A model generated the notes under the pieces. That model did no database searches. It was not told the origin of the DNA and worked only from the letters and a program-made list of their open reading frames with translations. A DNA stretch of 64,000 bases from Minwuiaceae bacterium. GTDB lineage: Bacteria; Pseudomonadota; Alphaproteobacteria; Minwuiales; Minwuiaceae. This document shows positions 31,725 to 40,921 of the stretch, in pieces. How positions within the stretch are numbered: position 1 is the first letter of the stretch; every line of letters begins with the position of its first letter. The stretch covers positions 354,986 to 418,985 of the forward strand of contig JANQEE010000011.1 of NCBI GenBank assembly GCA_028278525.1, given 5' to 3'. The translations under genes and the position numbers were made by a program.

Positions 31725-33509
31725 TCAGCGCTCGTCGTGCTCCTCGGCGTGCGCCTGGAGCAGCGCGCGGTTGTGAGCGACCAGGGCGTCTTTCTGGTGG
31801 ACGACGCCGATAATGCGCATCTCGCGGCGGTTCTGCACCACGGCGAGATGTTCCTCGCGGCTGGAATCCAACAGCGCCAGCGCGTCTTCCAGCGTCTGCG
31901 GCGCGACCAGGGCCGGCGGATCGCGATGGCAGACATCGAACGCGGTGACCGCGGACGCGCTGTCGTCGTCGGACTCGCGGACAGCGGCCTTCAGGTCGCC
32001 GAAGGTCAGCGTACCGACCAGACGTTTCTCTTCGTCGACGACAAAGAAGGCGCTGTGACTGCTGGTCAGCAGCAGCGCCTTCATCTGCTCGATGCCGGCG
32101 TGCTGGGGGACGGTCTCGTAATCGAAGCTCATCACGTCGCTGACCCGGCGCTCCCTCAAGAAATGCTGTGCCCGGCCGCCGCGTACGTTGATGTTGCGGC
32201 GCTGCAACTGCCAGTGAAAGAAGCTCTTGCCGACGACGCTTTGCGAGAGAAAGGTCGAAACCACGGCGGCCACCATCACGGCGATGGTGATCTTGTAGTC
32301 CCCGGTCAGCTCGAACACGATCAGGATGGTCGAGATCGGCGCGCCGAGCACCGCTGCGGCCATGGCGCCCATGCCGACGATCGCGTAGAGGCCGTGGCTG
32401 GCGGCCATCTCCGGAAACACATAGGCCGCGATGATGCCGTAGGCGCCGCCGGTCATCGCGCCCAGCATGATCGACGGCGAGAACACGCCGCCGCCGAACC
32501 GGCAGCCCAGACAGATTGCGGTTGCCGCGGTCTTGGCGGTGATCAGAACGATCAGCAGCCACAACGCAAACTGTTCGTTCAGGGCGGCGTCCGTGGCCTC
32601 GTATCCGACACCGAGGATCTGCGGGAAGAACACGGCAATGATGCCGATCGCCAGCCCGCCGGATGCCGGCCGCAGGGCATCGGGAATCCGCAGCTTGGTG
32701 ACCACGTCGTCGGCGAACATCGCGCTCCACATGAAGATCATCGCGATCACCCCGCAGACGCCGCCCAGGATCAGGAAGGCGGGGAATTCGAGGAACGAGA
32801 CGATGGCGTAGTCGGGAATGATGAAGGCGGGCGTGTCGCCGAACTGGATCCGGCTGACGATGGTGCCGACCACCGACGCCAGGACGACCGGCGCGAAGGC
32901 ATGCAGCGCGTAGTGGCCGATCACCACTTCCAGCGCGAAGAAGACGCCGGCGATGGGCGCGTTGAACGACGCGGCGACACCGGCCGCGACGCCGCAGCCG
33001 AGCAGGGTGAGACGCATGGACGGGCTGACATGCAGCTTCTGCGCGGCAAAGCTGGCCAGGGTGGCGCCGACATGCACGATCGGCCCTTCGCGGCCCGTCG
33101 ACGAGCCGACGCCGAGGGAGACGATATTGACGAAAGCCGCGCTGATCCCCTGACGCAGCGACATCCGGCCGCCCTTCAGGGCGACGGCCTCGATCACGTC
33201 GGCGACACCCTGCGGCCGCCTGCCCGGCATGACGTAGCGGACGAATACGCCGACCAGCAGGCCGCCGACCGTCGGTACCGCCACGACGTGCCACCATTCC
33301 AACTGGGCGGCCTGGCTGAACACGTTTTCACCGCCGAAGCCGAAACCCAGAACCTGAACGAAATCCAGGGCGAGCCGGAAACCGATCGCCGCATAACCGA
33401 CGAGGACGCCGATCACGGCGGCGGAGATCAGCAGAATGATCGGGTCGTTCGGATGGGATCGCCGCCAATAGCGGAGAAACGCGGCCGGTGAACGTAGATG
33501 CGTACCCAT
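31725..33509 (-). CDS. ClC-family chloride channel/transporter with C-terminal CBS pair
   Basis: This 594-residue protein is a ClC chloride/proton transporter or channel. Selectivity-filter motifs are all present: GSSTGREGP with the gating glutamate at residue 141, GVAASFNAPIAGVFFALE, and GCRFGGGVFSPSIMLGA. About twelve membrane segments are followed, from about residue 460, by two CBS domains (VSDVMSFDYETVPQHAG ... and VCHRDPPALVAPQTLEDAL ...), which bind adenine nucleotides and modulate gating. It stands alone between convergent or divergent neighbours. A role in acid, salt or pH tolerance is general to the family. Confidence 0.93.
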   Translation of the reverse strand: MGTHLRSPAAFLRYWRRSHPNDPIILLISAAVIGVLVGYAAIGFRLALDFVQVLGFGFGGENVFSQAAQLEWWHVVAVPTVGGLLVGVFVRYVMPGRRPQGVADVIEAVALKGGRMSLRQGISAAFVNIVSLGVGSSTGREGPIVHVGATLASFAAQKLHVSPSMRLTLLGCGVAAGVAASFNAPIAGVFFALEVVIGHYALHAFAPVVLASVVGTIVSRIQFGDTPAFIIPDYAIVSFLEFPAFLILGGVCGVIAMIFMWSAMFADDVVTKLRIPDALRPASGGLAIGIIAVFFPQILGVGYEATDAALNEQFALWLLIVLITAKTAATAICLGCRFGGGVFSPSIMLGAMTGGAYGIIAAYVFPEMAASHGLYAIVGMGAMAAAVLGAPISTILIVFELTGDYKITIAVMVAAVVSTFLSQSVVGKSFFHWQLQRRNINVRGGRAQHFLRERRVSDVMSFDYETVPQHAGIEQMKALLLTSSHSAFFVVDEEKRLVGTLTFGDLKAAVRESDDDSASAVTAFDVCHRDPPALVAPQTLEDALALLDSSREEHLAVVQNRREMRIIGVVHQKDALVAHNRALLQAHAEEHDER

Positions 33510-33556
33510 CCCGAGCAGGCTTCAGGCAGTGCCGCCGGCGCGCGGGACGCGTCGGC

Positions 33557-34120
33557 TCAACTGGATTTCTTCGGCGTCACGGTCGGTTGTCGATTGCATT
33601 GCCCGATCGACCCCTCGGCGCAGGTCGTTTTACCATCCACCCATAGGGCGCCGCTGAGGTCGGCGGCCGACAGGTCAGCTCCTTGTAGGCGCGCGCCCGT
33701 TAACACCGCGTTGCGCAGCACGGCCCGGAACAGTTCGGCGCGGCGCAGGTCGGCGCCTTTCAGCGAGGCGCCGGTCAAATCGGCTTTGGTCAGGTCCGCC
33801 TTGACCAGGCGCGCGCCGTCGAAATTGACGTTGGTCATGGTCGCGTCGATGAACTTGGCGCCCCGGCTATCGGACTCGGACAGATCGGCGCCCGCGAAAT
33901 TCCCGCCGAAAAAGCGGCCGTTGCGCAGGCGCGCGCCGCTAAGGTCCAGGTCGACGAACTCCTGGTCGCTCATGTTGCAGCCCATCCAGTCAACACCGGG
34001 CGAGGCGAAGTCGGTGCATGCCGCATGGGCGCCGCCCGGCGCCAGCGAGATCAGCGCTCCGGCCAGCATGGCGGGCGCCGCCGCGGCGAATCGGGCACCA
34101 CAGAACCGTGTCCGGATCAT
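33557..34120 (-). CDS. Secreted pentapeptide-repeat protein
   Basis: This 187-residue protein has a Sec signal peptide (hydrophobic PAMLAGALISLAPGGAHA, cleavage near residue 33) followed by pentapeptide repeats of the A(D/N)LXX type (for example ADLTKADLTGASLKGADLR, then further A-x-L units) forming a right-handed beta helix of roughly five coils. Cysteines near both ends may form a disulfide. Periplasmic pentapeptide proteins have no general function. The start overlaps the stop of the thioesterase gene by four bases (ATGA). Confidence 0.88.
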   Translation of the reverse strand: MIRTRFCGARFAAAAPAMLAGALISLAPGGAHAACTDFASPGVDWMGCNMSDQEFVDLDLSGARLRNGRFFGGNFAGADLSESDSRGAKFIDATMTNVNFDGARLVKADLTKADLTGASLKGADLRRAELFRAVLRNAVLTGARLQGADLSAADLSGALWVDGKTTCAEGSIGQCNRQPTVTPKKSS

Positions 34121-34614
34121 TCGGCAGCCTCTGACTTGCGCCGGATGCCCATGGCGCGCCCCACCTCCGGCGGCCGCGGCAAACGTCCGTGGGACTCCAT
34201 CATTCGGCTCAATTTCTGCTGCGCCGCGTCAGGCAACGGCGCGGCCCGCCGTTCGGACAGGTCGACGTGAACGGCGATCTGCTCACTGGTGGCGGCGAGG
34301 TAGTCCTTCTGGTCGTGGTACATCCGGATGAAGAAATGCGCCCGCTTGGCGTCCCAATCGATCAACTGAAGCTCGAACCTCAACGGGTCGCCCTCGACCA
34401 CCTCCTGGATGTAGTTCACGTGGGTCTCCAGGACAAACACCGATTTGTTGGTGCGCCTGACGTAATCGATGCCCACGTCGATCACATCGAACAGGGCATC
34501 GACGGCGTGGTCGAATGCCAGGTTGTAGTAGGCCACGTTCATGTGGCCGTTGTAGTCGATCCAGGCGGGCTGGACGGCCTCCCGGTGGACGGTAAGCGGA
34601 GCGTCGTAGGTCAT
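34117..34614 (-). CDS. Hotdog-fold acyl-CoA thioesterase
   Basis: This 165-residue single hotdog domain has the 4-hydroxybenzoyl-CoA-thioesterase-like motif WIDYNGHMNVAYYNLAFD near residue 18, with the catalytic Asp/Asn and His in the D-Y-N-G-H-M cluster, then the long helix and the sheet ending VHVDLSERRAAPLPD. The substrate could be carnitine-type, phenylacetyl- or medium-chain acyl-CoA. The gene is upstream of, and coupled to, the pentapeptide-repeat gene, and diverges from the flavoprotein at 34752. Confidence 0.88.
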   Translation of the reverse strand: MTYDAPLTVHREAVQPAWIDYNGHMNVAYYNLAFDHAVDALFDVIDVGIDYVRRTNKSVFVLETHVNYIQEVVEGDPLRFELQLIDWDAKRAHFFIRMYHDQKDYLAATSEQIAVHVDLSERRAAPLPDAAQQKLSRMMESHGRLPRPPEVGRAMGIRRKSEAAE

Positions 34615-34751
34615 CGGCCGACTTTAGACCATCGCCGCCGGAGGTCAAAATGCCGTTATGGTTAAGCCCCTGCGAAGTGGGCTTGCTTGCCGGACTACCG
34701 GCTGAGGACTATCCTGACGGACATCCGACCAACGGATCCGAGGATTGGGCG

Positions 34752-36137
34752 ATGAGCGTTGCTGCGGCAGAAATCGATACGGTGCTGGCCGAACTGTCGG
34801 CCCTGATCGGCGACCGGGTTTCGACCGCCGCCGCGGTGCGGGAGCACCACGGCAAGGACGAATCCTGGCACCACCCGGAACTGCCCGACGCGGTCTGCTT
34901 CCCGCAATCGACCGAGGAGGTAGCGGAGATCGTCAAGATCTGCGCCCGCCACCGCACCCCGATCATCCCCTACGGCACCGGCACCTCGCTGGAGGCGCAT
35001 GTGATGGCGCCGCATGGCGGAATCTGCATCGATATGTCGCAGATGAATGCGGTGCTGGAGGTCAATGTCGAGGATCTGGACTGCACGGTTCAGCCGGGCG
35101 TGACGCGCAAGCAGCTTAACGAATATTTACGCGACACCGGCCTGTTCTTCCCGATCGATCCTGGCGCCGACGCCTCGCTCGGCGGCATGACGGCGACCCG
35201 CGCGTCCGGCACCAACGCGGTTCGCTACGGCACCATGCGCGAGAACGTGCTGGCGCTGACCGTGGTGCTGCCGGACGGCCGCATCATCAAAACCTCGCGC
35301 CGCGCCCGCAAATCGGCGGCTGGCTACGACCTGACCCGGCTCTATGTCGGGTCGGAGGGCACGCTCGGCGTGATCACCGAGGTGACCTTGCGGCTCTACG
35401 GTATTCCGGAGGCGATCTCTTCCGCCGTTGTGTCGTTCCCGGACATTGAAGGCGCGGTCAACACGGTGATCATGACGATCCAGTCCGGCATCCCGATCGC
35501 CCGGATCGAACTGCTGGACGAGGTGCAGATGGATGCGGTCAACAAGTATTCCGGCCTCGACTATCCGGTCCAGCCGACCCTGTTCCTGGAATTCCACGGC
35601 ACCGAGGCGGGCGTTCGCGAGCAGGCGGAGATGGTAAGCGCGCTCTGCGGGGAGTTCGGCGGCGGCGATTTCCAGTGGACGACAAAGACCGAGGAACGCA
35701 ACAAGCTGTGGCAGGCGCGCCACGATGCGGCCTATGCCTGCAAGGCGTTGAGGTCCGGCTGCGAGATCTGGGCGACCGACGTCTGCGTGCCGATCTCCCG
35801 GCTGACGGAGTGCATCCTGGAGACCAAGAAGGACCTGGAGCGGAGCAGCCTGATCGCGCCGATCGTCGGTCATGTCGGCGACGGGAATTTCCATCTGGCA
35901 TTCGTTCTGGACCTGGACAATCCGGCCGAACTTAAAGAGGCGGATGAGTTGAACGACCGGCTGGTGATGCGGGCGCTCGCGATGGGCGGCACCTGCACCG
36001 GCGAACACGGGGTCGGCATCGGCAAGAAGAAGTTCCTGCAGGCCGAACACGGCGAGGCGGTCAGCGTCATGCGCACGCTGAAAATGGCGCTCGACCCGCA
36101 GAACATCATGAATCCGGGGAAGATCGTTACGGTCTGA
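34752..36137 (+). CDS. FAD-linked oxidase, D-lactate dehydrogenase (cytochrome)/GlcD type
   Basis: This 461-residue enzyme belongs to the D-2-hydroxyacid dehydrogenase (VAO) family. The FAD_binding_4 domain contains PYGTGTSLEAHVMAPHGG and the PIDPGADASLGGMTATRASGTNAVRYG block. The C-terminal FAD-oxidase_C domain has PIVGHVGDGNFHLAF and CTGEHGVGIGKK. I start it at 34752 because GAGGA lies seven bases upstream and homologues begin here; the frame continues upstream to 34650. It probably oxidises D-lactate or glycolate-like acids and passes electrons to a cytochrome or quinone. Confidence 0.9.
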   Translation: MSVAAAEIDTVLAELSALIGDRVSTAAAVREHHGKDESWHHPELPDAVCFPQSTEEVAEIVKICARHRTPIIPYGTGTSLEAHVMAPHGGICIDMSQMNAVLEVNVEDLDCTVQPGVTRKQLNEYLRDTGLFFPIDPGADASLGGMTATRASGTNAVRYGTMRENVLALTVVLPDGRIIKTSRRARKSAAGYDLTRLYVGSEGTLGVITEVTLRLYGIPEAISSAVVSFPDIEGAVNTVIMTIQSGIPIARIELLDEVQMDAVNKYSGLDYPVQPTLFLEFHGTEAGVREQAEMVSALCGEFGGGDFQWTTKTEERNKLWQARHDAAYACKALRSGCEIWATDVCVPISRLTECILETKKDLERSSLIAPIVGHVGDGNFHLAFVLDLDNPAELKEADELNDRLVMRALAMGGTCTGEHGVGIGKKKFLQAEHGEAVSVMRTLKMALDPQNIMNPGKIVTV

Positions 36138-36174
36138 TACGTTTCCAAGACGGGCAGTCTAGCGTTTGCCCACC

Positions 36175-36311
36175 CTTCGAGACGGCCCTGCGGGCCTCCT
36201 CAGGATGAGGCTTCGAGACGCGTCCCTTCGGGCCGCTCCTCAGTATGAGGTCGTCGTGTTTTCAGAAAGTTAACCTCATGCTGAGGAGCCTGCGCAGCAG
36301 GCGTCTCGAAG
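36175..36311. repeat. Dispersed repeat with inverted and direct copies of a CTTCGAGACG...CTCAGnATGAGG unit
   Basis: Between the convergent FAD oxidase and amidase genes lie two tandem copies of a ~36-41-base unit starting CTTCGAGACG and ending with CTCAG-ATGAGG (36175-36210 and 36211-36251), followed by an inverted copy (36273-36311). This is a common class of intergenic dispersed repeat in alphaproteobacteria. No coding content is seen here. Confidence 0.75.
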
Positions 36312-36347
36312 CATCCAAGTCACCAAACGATCCCTTTTCCGTAAACC

Positions 36348-37766
36348 CTAACCCGCAGCCAGCGGGGGCCGGCCGATCCGTTGCCGGCCGGTGCCCAGCG
36401 CCTGCTCGACAGCCAGGGCAACTGCCAGCAGTTTTTCGTCCTCGCCATTGCGCGCGATCAGGTGCAGCCCGACCGGCATGCCGGCCGCGTCGAGAGCCAC
36501 CGGCAGCGTGACGGCGCATAGACCCAGATAGTTGACGCTGCTGGTATTGCGCAGCGACAGCATGTTGGCGCGGCGATAGGCGTCGCCGTCCGCCAGCTCT
36601 TCCAGGGTCGGCGGGGTGACGGCCACGGTCGGCGTGACCAGCACGTCGACGGCGCGCAGACGGTCGTCGACCGATGCGCTCAAGCGGTCGAGCATCTCCC
36701 GGCGCGACAGGTACTCGCTCGCCGGCAGGGTCTCGGCCTCGGCCATGCGCTGGCGCACGTTGGCGTCGAGCGTCTCCAGCCAGTCCGGCAGTTCCAGTTT
36801 CAGGAAAGTGAACAGCTCGACGGCGGGCAGACCGCCTTTCAGGAAGATCTCATGCACGTCGAGCGGTTCCGGCATTGCCAGCCGCTTAAGTTCCGCCCCC
36901 TTGCCGACGAGTTCGTCGACGGCGGCCTTGACGCCTTCGGCGACGCCCGGCGAGCAGTCGTCCCAGTAGTGTTCGTCACAGATGCCAAGCCTGAGGTTGC
37001 CCGCGGAAAATCCTGCCAGGCGTTCGACAAAGCGTTCCGGCGCCTCCGTTATCCGCGGATCGAGGGCGGCGAAGGCGAGCGCCGAGTCCGCTACGGTCCG
37101 GGCCAGAACGCCAGCCGTATCGAGGCTTGGGCTGAGCGGCACGATGCCGTCGAGCGACCAGCGGCCGAATGTCGTCTTGACCCCGACGTTGCCCGTGACG
37201 CTGGCCGGAATGCGGACCGAGCCCGCGGTGTCGGTGCCCAGCGCCACCAGGGCCGAGCCTTCGCACAGGCTTACACCCGCGCCGCTGCTTGAGCCGCCCG
37301 AGGCGCGATGGTTCGCCGCGTCCCACGGGTTGCGCGGCGCGCCCCAATGGACATTGGTGCCGATGCCGCCGAAAGCGAACTCTACGGTGTGGGTCTTGCC
37401 GGGGATGACGGCGACTTGCCGACGCAGGGCTTGGACCACCGGCCCGTCGGCCTGCCATTTCGGCGGCAGGGGTTTCGGCGTGCCGGCATGGGTCTGATAT
37501 TCCGACATGGCGTAGAGGTCTTTGACCGAGCAGGGGATGCCCTGCAGGGGACCGAGTACGGTGCCGGCGTCGAACAGCGTATCTGCTGCGTCGGCCAGCG
37601 CCCGGGCCCTGTCCGGATCCCAGATTTTGTAGGCCGCCAAGTCGGCGCCGGCCTGTTCTTTCGCGGCGATGGCGGCTTCGGTCAACTGTCGAGCCGTAAT
37701 CCTACGGTCGCGGAGTTTCGCGGCGATGTCCGCCAACGAGTCGTTCAACAATTCCAGCGCCGCCAA
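36348..37766 (-). CDS. Amidase-signature hydrolase
   Basis: This 472-residue enzyme is of the amidase-signature family (GatA/AtzF-like), which hydrolyses amides or acts as an amidotransferase subunit. The Ser-cisSer-Lys triad is complete: SVKDLY (Lys82), GGSSSG (Ser159) and DTAGSVRIPA (Ser183). I place the start at the TTG at 37766 because GGGAGG lies five bases upstream. The frame is open back to 37919, but those codons lie in a palindromic repeat. No GatB/C neighbours are present, so it is probably a stand-alone amidase of unknown substrate. Confidence 0.88.
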   Translation of the reverse strand: MAALELLNDSLADIAAKLRDRRITARQLTEAAIAAKEQAGADLAAYKIWDPDRARALADAADTLFDAGTVLGPLQGIPCSVKDLYAMSEYQTHAGTPKPLPPKWQADGPVVQALRRQVAVIPGKTHTVEFAFGGIGTNVHWGAPRNPWDAANHRASGGSSSGAGVSLCEGSALVALGTDTAGSVRIPASVTGNVGVKTTFGRWSLDGIVPLSPSLDTAGVLARTVADSALAFAALDPRITEAPERFVERLAGFSAGNLRLGICDEHYWDDCSPGVAEGVKAAVDELVGKGAELKRLAMPEPLDVHEIFLKGGLPAVELFTFLKLELPDWLETLDANVRQRMAEAETLPASEYLSRREMLDRLSASVDDRLRAVDVLVTPTVAVTPPTLEELADGDAYRRANMLSLRNTSSVNYLGLCAVTLPVALDAAGMPVGLHLIARNGEDEKLLAVALAVEQALGTGRQRIGRPPLAAG

Positions 37767-37839
37767 TTTTCCCTCCCGGCCCTCTAAGATGAGGCGGCAG
37801 ATTAGCACGCGGTCGCTCGGGCGACAGTGGGGCGCCAGG

Positions 37840-37988
37840 GGATATTGCTCTAGAGCAATATCCGAACGGATTGAACCGGCCGGTTCAACCCTTTCCGATG
37901 AAATTGCTCTACATACCAAAGAGTTAGAGCATCTTTATCCGATCAAGCGGATCGCAGAAGCGATTCCGTTTGATCGGATGATGCTCTA
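37840..37988. repeat. Cluster of three palindromes between amidase and histidine kinase genes
   Basis: Three inverted repeats lie in a row: a perfect 24-base palindrome with half-site GGATATTGCTCT (37840-37863), an 18-base perfect palindrome TTGAACCGGCCGGTTCAA (37871-37888), and a longer imperfect one with arms AGAGCATC...CGATC (about 37925-37953 and 37960-37987). The last contains the stop codon of the kinase gene. They resemble mobile intergenic palindromes of alphaproteobacteria. Confidence 0.7.
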
Positions 37989-40688
37989 GTCGGCGGTGGA
38001 CTGTTTGGCGAAGTCGTCGGTCGCGACCATGCGGCTCGACGGAAAGGTGATCCGCACCGTCGTGCCGACACCCGGCTCGCTTTCCAAGACGATCGTGCCG
38101 CCATGCAGATCGGTGAGGGATTTGACCAGCGACAGGCCGAGGCCGGTGCCTTCCTGCATGCTCGCGCCACTGGAGCCCTGTTGGAACGGGCGGAAGATGG
38201 ATTCCAGTTCCTCGGCGGCGATGCCGATACCGGTATCGCGCACCTCGAACGTCATGCCGTCCTTGTCGGCATCCACCGTCAGGTGAACCTCGCCTCCGGC
38301 CGCCGTGAACTTGACCGCGTTGGACAATAGGTTGATCAGGATCTGCTTCAGGGCCCGCTCGTCGGCGAACAGAAACGGGACATCGTCCGGCACGGCGCGG
38401 GAGAAGCGTATCTCCATTTCGGCGGCGCGTGGCGCGATGATACGTTCCGCGGAGTGCAGCGCCTTTCTCACATTGACGTGCTGCTCGTCGAGCTCAAGCT
38501 TCCCTGCCTCGATTTTCGAGAGGTCGAGAATATCGTTGATGATGCCCAGCAGGTGTTCCGCGCTGCGGTTTATGTCGGCGGAATACTCACCGTATTTGCC
38601 GGTCAGCGGTCCCAGCATTTCCTGCTGCATGATGTCGGAGAAGCCGATGATCGCGTTGAGCGGCGTACGCAATTCGTGGCTCATGTTGGCGAGGAACGCG
38701 CTCTTCGCGCGGTTCGCTTCCTCCGCCCTTTCTTTCTCGCGGCGCAACTGCTGGGTCATTTCCTGCATGACTTTTTCCGCATGCTTGCGGTTGTCGATGT
38801 CCATCATCGTGGTCTGGTAAGCAGGTTTGCCGTCCCATTCGATCACGCGCGCCAGCAGTTCCAGCCAGACAGGAGAGCCGTCTTTCTTTAAGCCGCGGAA
38901 TTCGTAACGCGTCGGCACGGGTTCGCCGCGCAGACGCGCGGTTCGATAATCGCGAAGGCGCTTGCGATCGTCCGGCCAGATGATCTCGTCGACGGATTTG
39001 CCGAGCAGTTCGTCGGTCGTACAGCCGTAGATCTCGGCCGTCGCGGGATTGACGTAAACGAACCGCTCGTCCTGATGGATCAGCACGCCCTGTATCGACC
39101 CTTCGATCAGGTTGCGGAATTTTTCCTCGCTCTGCTGCAGCGACTCTTCGGCCCGTTTGCGCGGCGTAATGTCGCTGGAGATGCCGCCGACGGCATAGAC
39201 CGCGCCGTCATCGTCGACCAGGGGAAACTTGGTCGAAAGGTATGTGCGGACGCTGCCGTCCGGCAGCCCGACCATCTCTTCATATTCGGTCGCCTTGCCG
39301 GTCTCGATCACCTTGCGATCGTTCTCGACCCGTATATCCGCCAGTTCGTTTTTGGTCAGGTCATGATCGGTCGCGCCAATCACCGGTCTCTCGCCGACCA
39401 GTTCCTGAAGTCGGCGATTGCAGAGGACATAACGCCCGTCCAGGTCCTTCAGGTAGATCAGGGCGGCCGTGTTGTCCAGGATGGCCTGCAGCCGGGTTTC
39501 CGTTTCCCGCAGAGCGCGGTCCGACGTTACCTGATCGGTGATGTCCCGTTTGGTCAGAATTGTGCTGCCGTCGGGCAACTGTTCTTCCTGCACCCGCAGC
39601 CAGCGGTCGTGGCTGCGAGCGACGAAATTGGCGGACCCTTCGCGGTGCCGCTCCAGACGTTCGGCGATGAAGGCTTCTTCCCGGCCGGTTGCTTCCGTGT
39701 AGAGCCCGTGTTCGACGAAAGAGCGCAGCGTCGTCTCGAACGAAACGCCCTCCTGCAGAATGTCGCCGGCATCGCCGTGCAGGTCCCGGTAGTGCTGGTT
39801 GAAGAACACCAGGCGGTCGTCGGCGTCCCACAACGAGAAGCCCTGTGAGACGCGGTCGATCGCATCCATGAAACGCCGTTGGCTCTTCTCGGCCCGAATC
39901 CGAGCGGTGATGTCGCGCGAGTTCAGGATGCCCTGCAGCCGGCCGTCCGACCCGATCACCGCCTTGCCGTTGGCCTCTATATTGCGCCAACTGCCGTTCT
40001 TATGGCGGAACCGGAACTGGAGCGTGTGCCGAATGCCCGGTGTCGCGGACATATCGACGATGGCGACCGTGCAGCGCTCGATATCGTCCGGGTGCACCAG
40101 TTCCAGACAGGGCCGGCCGATCAGCTCTTCCGGTGCATAGCCCAGGATATGAGCCACGGAAGGGCTTTCGTAGCGAATGATCGCATCGTCGTCGATGATC
40201 GTGATGATGTCCTGGGAGTTTTCGATCAGCGAGCGGAACTTCGCTTCGCTTTTGCTCAGGGCCTGTTCCGCCAGCTTCCGCTCGGTGATGTCGACCATCG
40301 TGTTCAGGGTGGCCTTTTGCCCGTCCCAATCGATCAGGCTGGACTGGATCTGCAGCCACACGGCCGACCCGTCGCGGTGGATCGCCTGCACCTCGCCTTT
40401 GTCCGGGGCGGTCTCGTTGCCGGCATGGCGCGCGACCTCGGCCCGCCGCAGGCGATGGCGTTCATGGTCGGCGAACAGGGGCGCGATCGATCCCCAGGAC
40501 AGGATATCGGCCGGTTCGTACCCGAATGCCCGCGCCCCGGTCCGATTGACGAACAACGGGGTCCAGTCGGCGTCGACGATAAGAACGCCCTGGATCGATT
40601 TCTCCATCAACGATAGAAATCGCTGCTGGCCAGCGGGCTCCGCGCTCGGCGGCGGCCGGCGCCAATTCAGGTTGCGAAAAAAGAACAT
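37986..40688 (-). CDS. Orphan hybrid-sensor-type histidine kinase with five PAS domains
   Basis: This 900-residue cytoplasmic sensor kinase has no membrane segment. Five PAS/PAC units occur in order (about residues 20-138, 145-265, 273-385, 395-510 and 520-636). The fourth contains AALIYLKDLDGRYVLCN and the third is of the PAS_7 type (VSQGFSLWDADD). The kinase part has the H-box FLANMSHELRTPLN (His671), the N-box near 783-795, G1 DTGIGI at 818-823 and G2 GTGLGLS at 847-853. There is no receiver domain and no response regulator next to it. PAS ligands (heme, flavin or small molecules) cannot be read. Confidence 0.93.
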   Translation of the reverse strand: MFFFRNLNWRRPPPSAEPAGQQRFLSLMEKSIQGVLIVDADWTPLFVNRTGARAFGYEPADILSWGSIAPLFADHERHRLRRAEVARHAGNETAPDKGEVQAIHRDGSAVWLQIQSSLIDWDGQKATLNTMVDITERKLAEQALSKSEAKFRSLIENSQDIITIIDDDAIIRYESPSVAHILGYAPEELIGRPCLELVHPDDIERCTVAIVDMSATPGIRHTLQFRFRHKNGSWRNIEANGKAVIGSDGRLQGILNSRDITARIRAEKSQRRFMDAIDRVSQGFSLWDADDRLVFFNQHYRDLHGDAGDILQEGVSFETTLRSFVEHGLYTEATGREEAFIAERLERHREGSANFVARSHDRWLRVQEEQLPDGSTILTKRDITDQVTSDRALRETETRLQAILDNTAALIYLKDLDGRYVLCNRRLQELVGERPVIGATDHDLTKNELADIRVENDRKVIETGKATEYEEMVGLPDGSVRTYLSTKFPLVDDDGAVYAVGGISSDITPRKRAEESLQQSEEKFRNLIEGSIQGVLIHQDERFVYVNPATAEIYGCTTDELLGKSVDEIIWPDDRKRLRDYRTARLRGEPVPTRYEFRGLKKDGSPVWLELLARVIEWDGKPAYQTTMMDIDNRKHAEKVMQEMTQQLRREKERAEEANRAKSAFLANMSHELRTPLNAIIGFSDIMQQEMLGPLTGKYGEYSADINRSAEHLLGIINDILDLSKIEAGKLELDEQHVNVRKALHSAERIIAPRAAEMEIRFSRAVPDDVPFLFADERALKQILINLLSNAVKFTAAGGEVHLTVDADKDGMTFEVRDTGIGIAAEELESIFRPFQQGSSGASMQEGTGLGLSLVKSLTDLHGGTIVLESEPGVGTTVRITFPSSRMVATDDFAKQSTAD

Positions 40689-40921
40689 GGTTCTCGTATG
40701 AAATGCCGGGCCGGCTCGGCCGACATTCCCCGATCTTTGCGGTCAAATCCCCACGGTTGCCGCGACCATGCTAAGCAGGGCCTAAGACACTACTTGCCAG
40801 CCTAAATGGGCGCTTCTTCGACTATAGATGCGAATATGCAAAAATAAGGTGAATCGGTGCGTATTCGTGCCGAGAATCGATACTATTTCTCCGAGAATAC
40901 CGGCTTGTTATTTACAGATGG

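Noticed and set aside
31737..33491. Plus-strand open frame of 584 codons opposite the ClC channel
   Set aside because: It overlaps all ClC motifs on the other strand and reads as low-complexity His/Asp/Arg-rich sequence with no family features.
36175..36311. Repeats considered as a CRISPR array
   Set aside because: Units are few, unequal, and include an inverted copy with no spacers of uniform length; there are no cas genes.
40689..40921. AT-rich gap between the kinase and the MFS gene as a hidden gene or RNA
   Set aside because: No coherent frame or obvious RNA fold was seen; it is treated as plain intergenic DNA.
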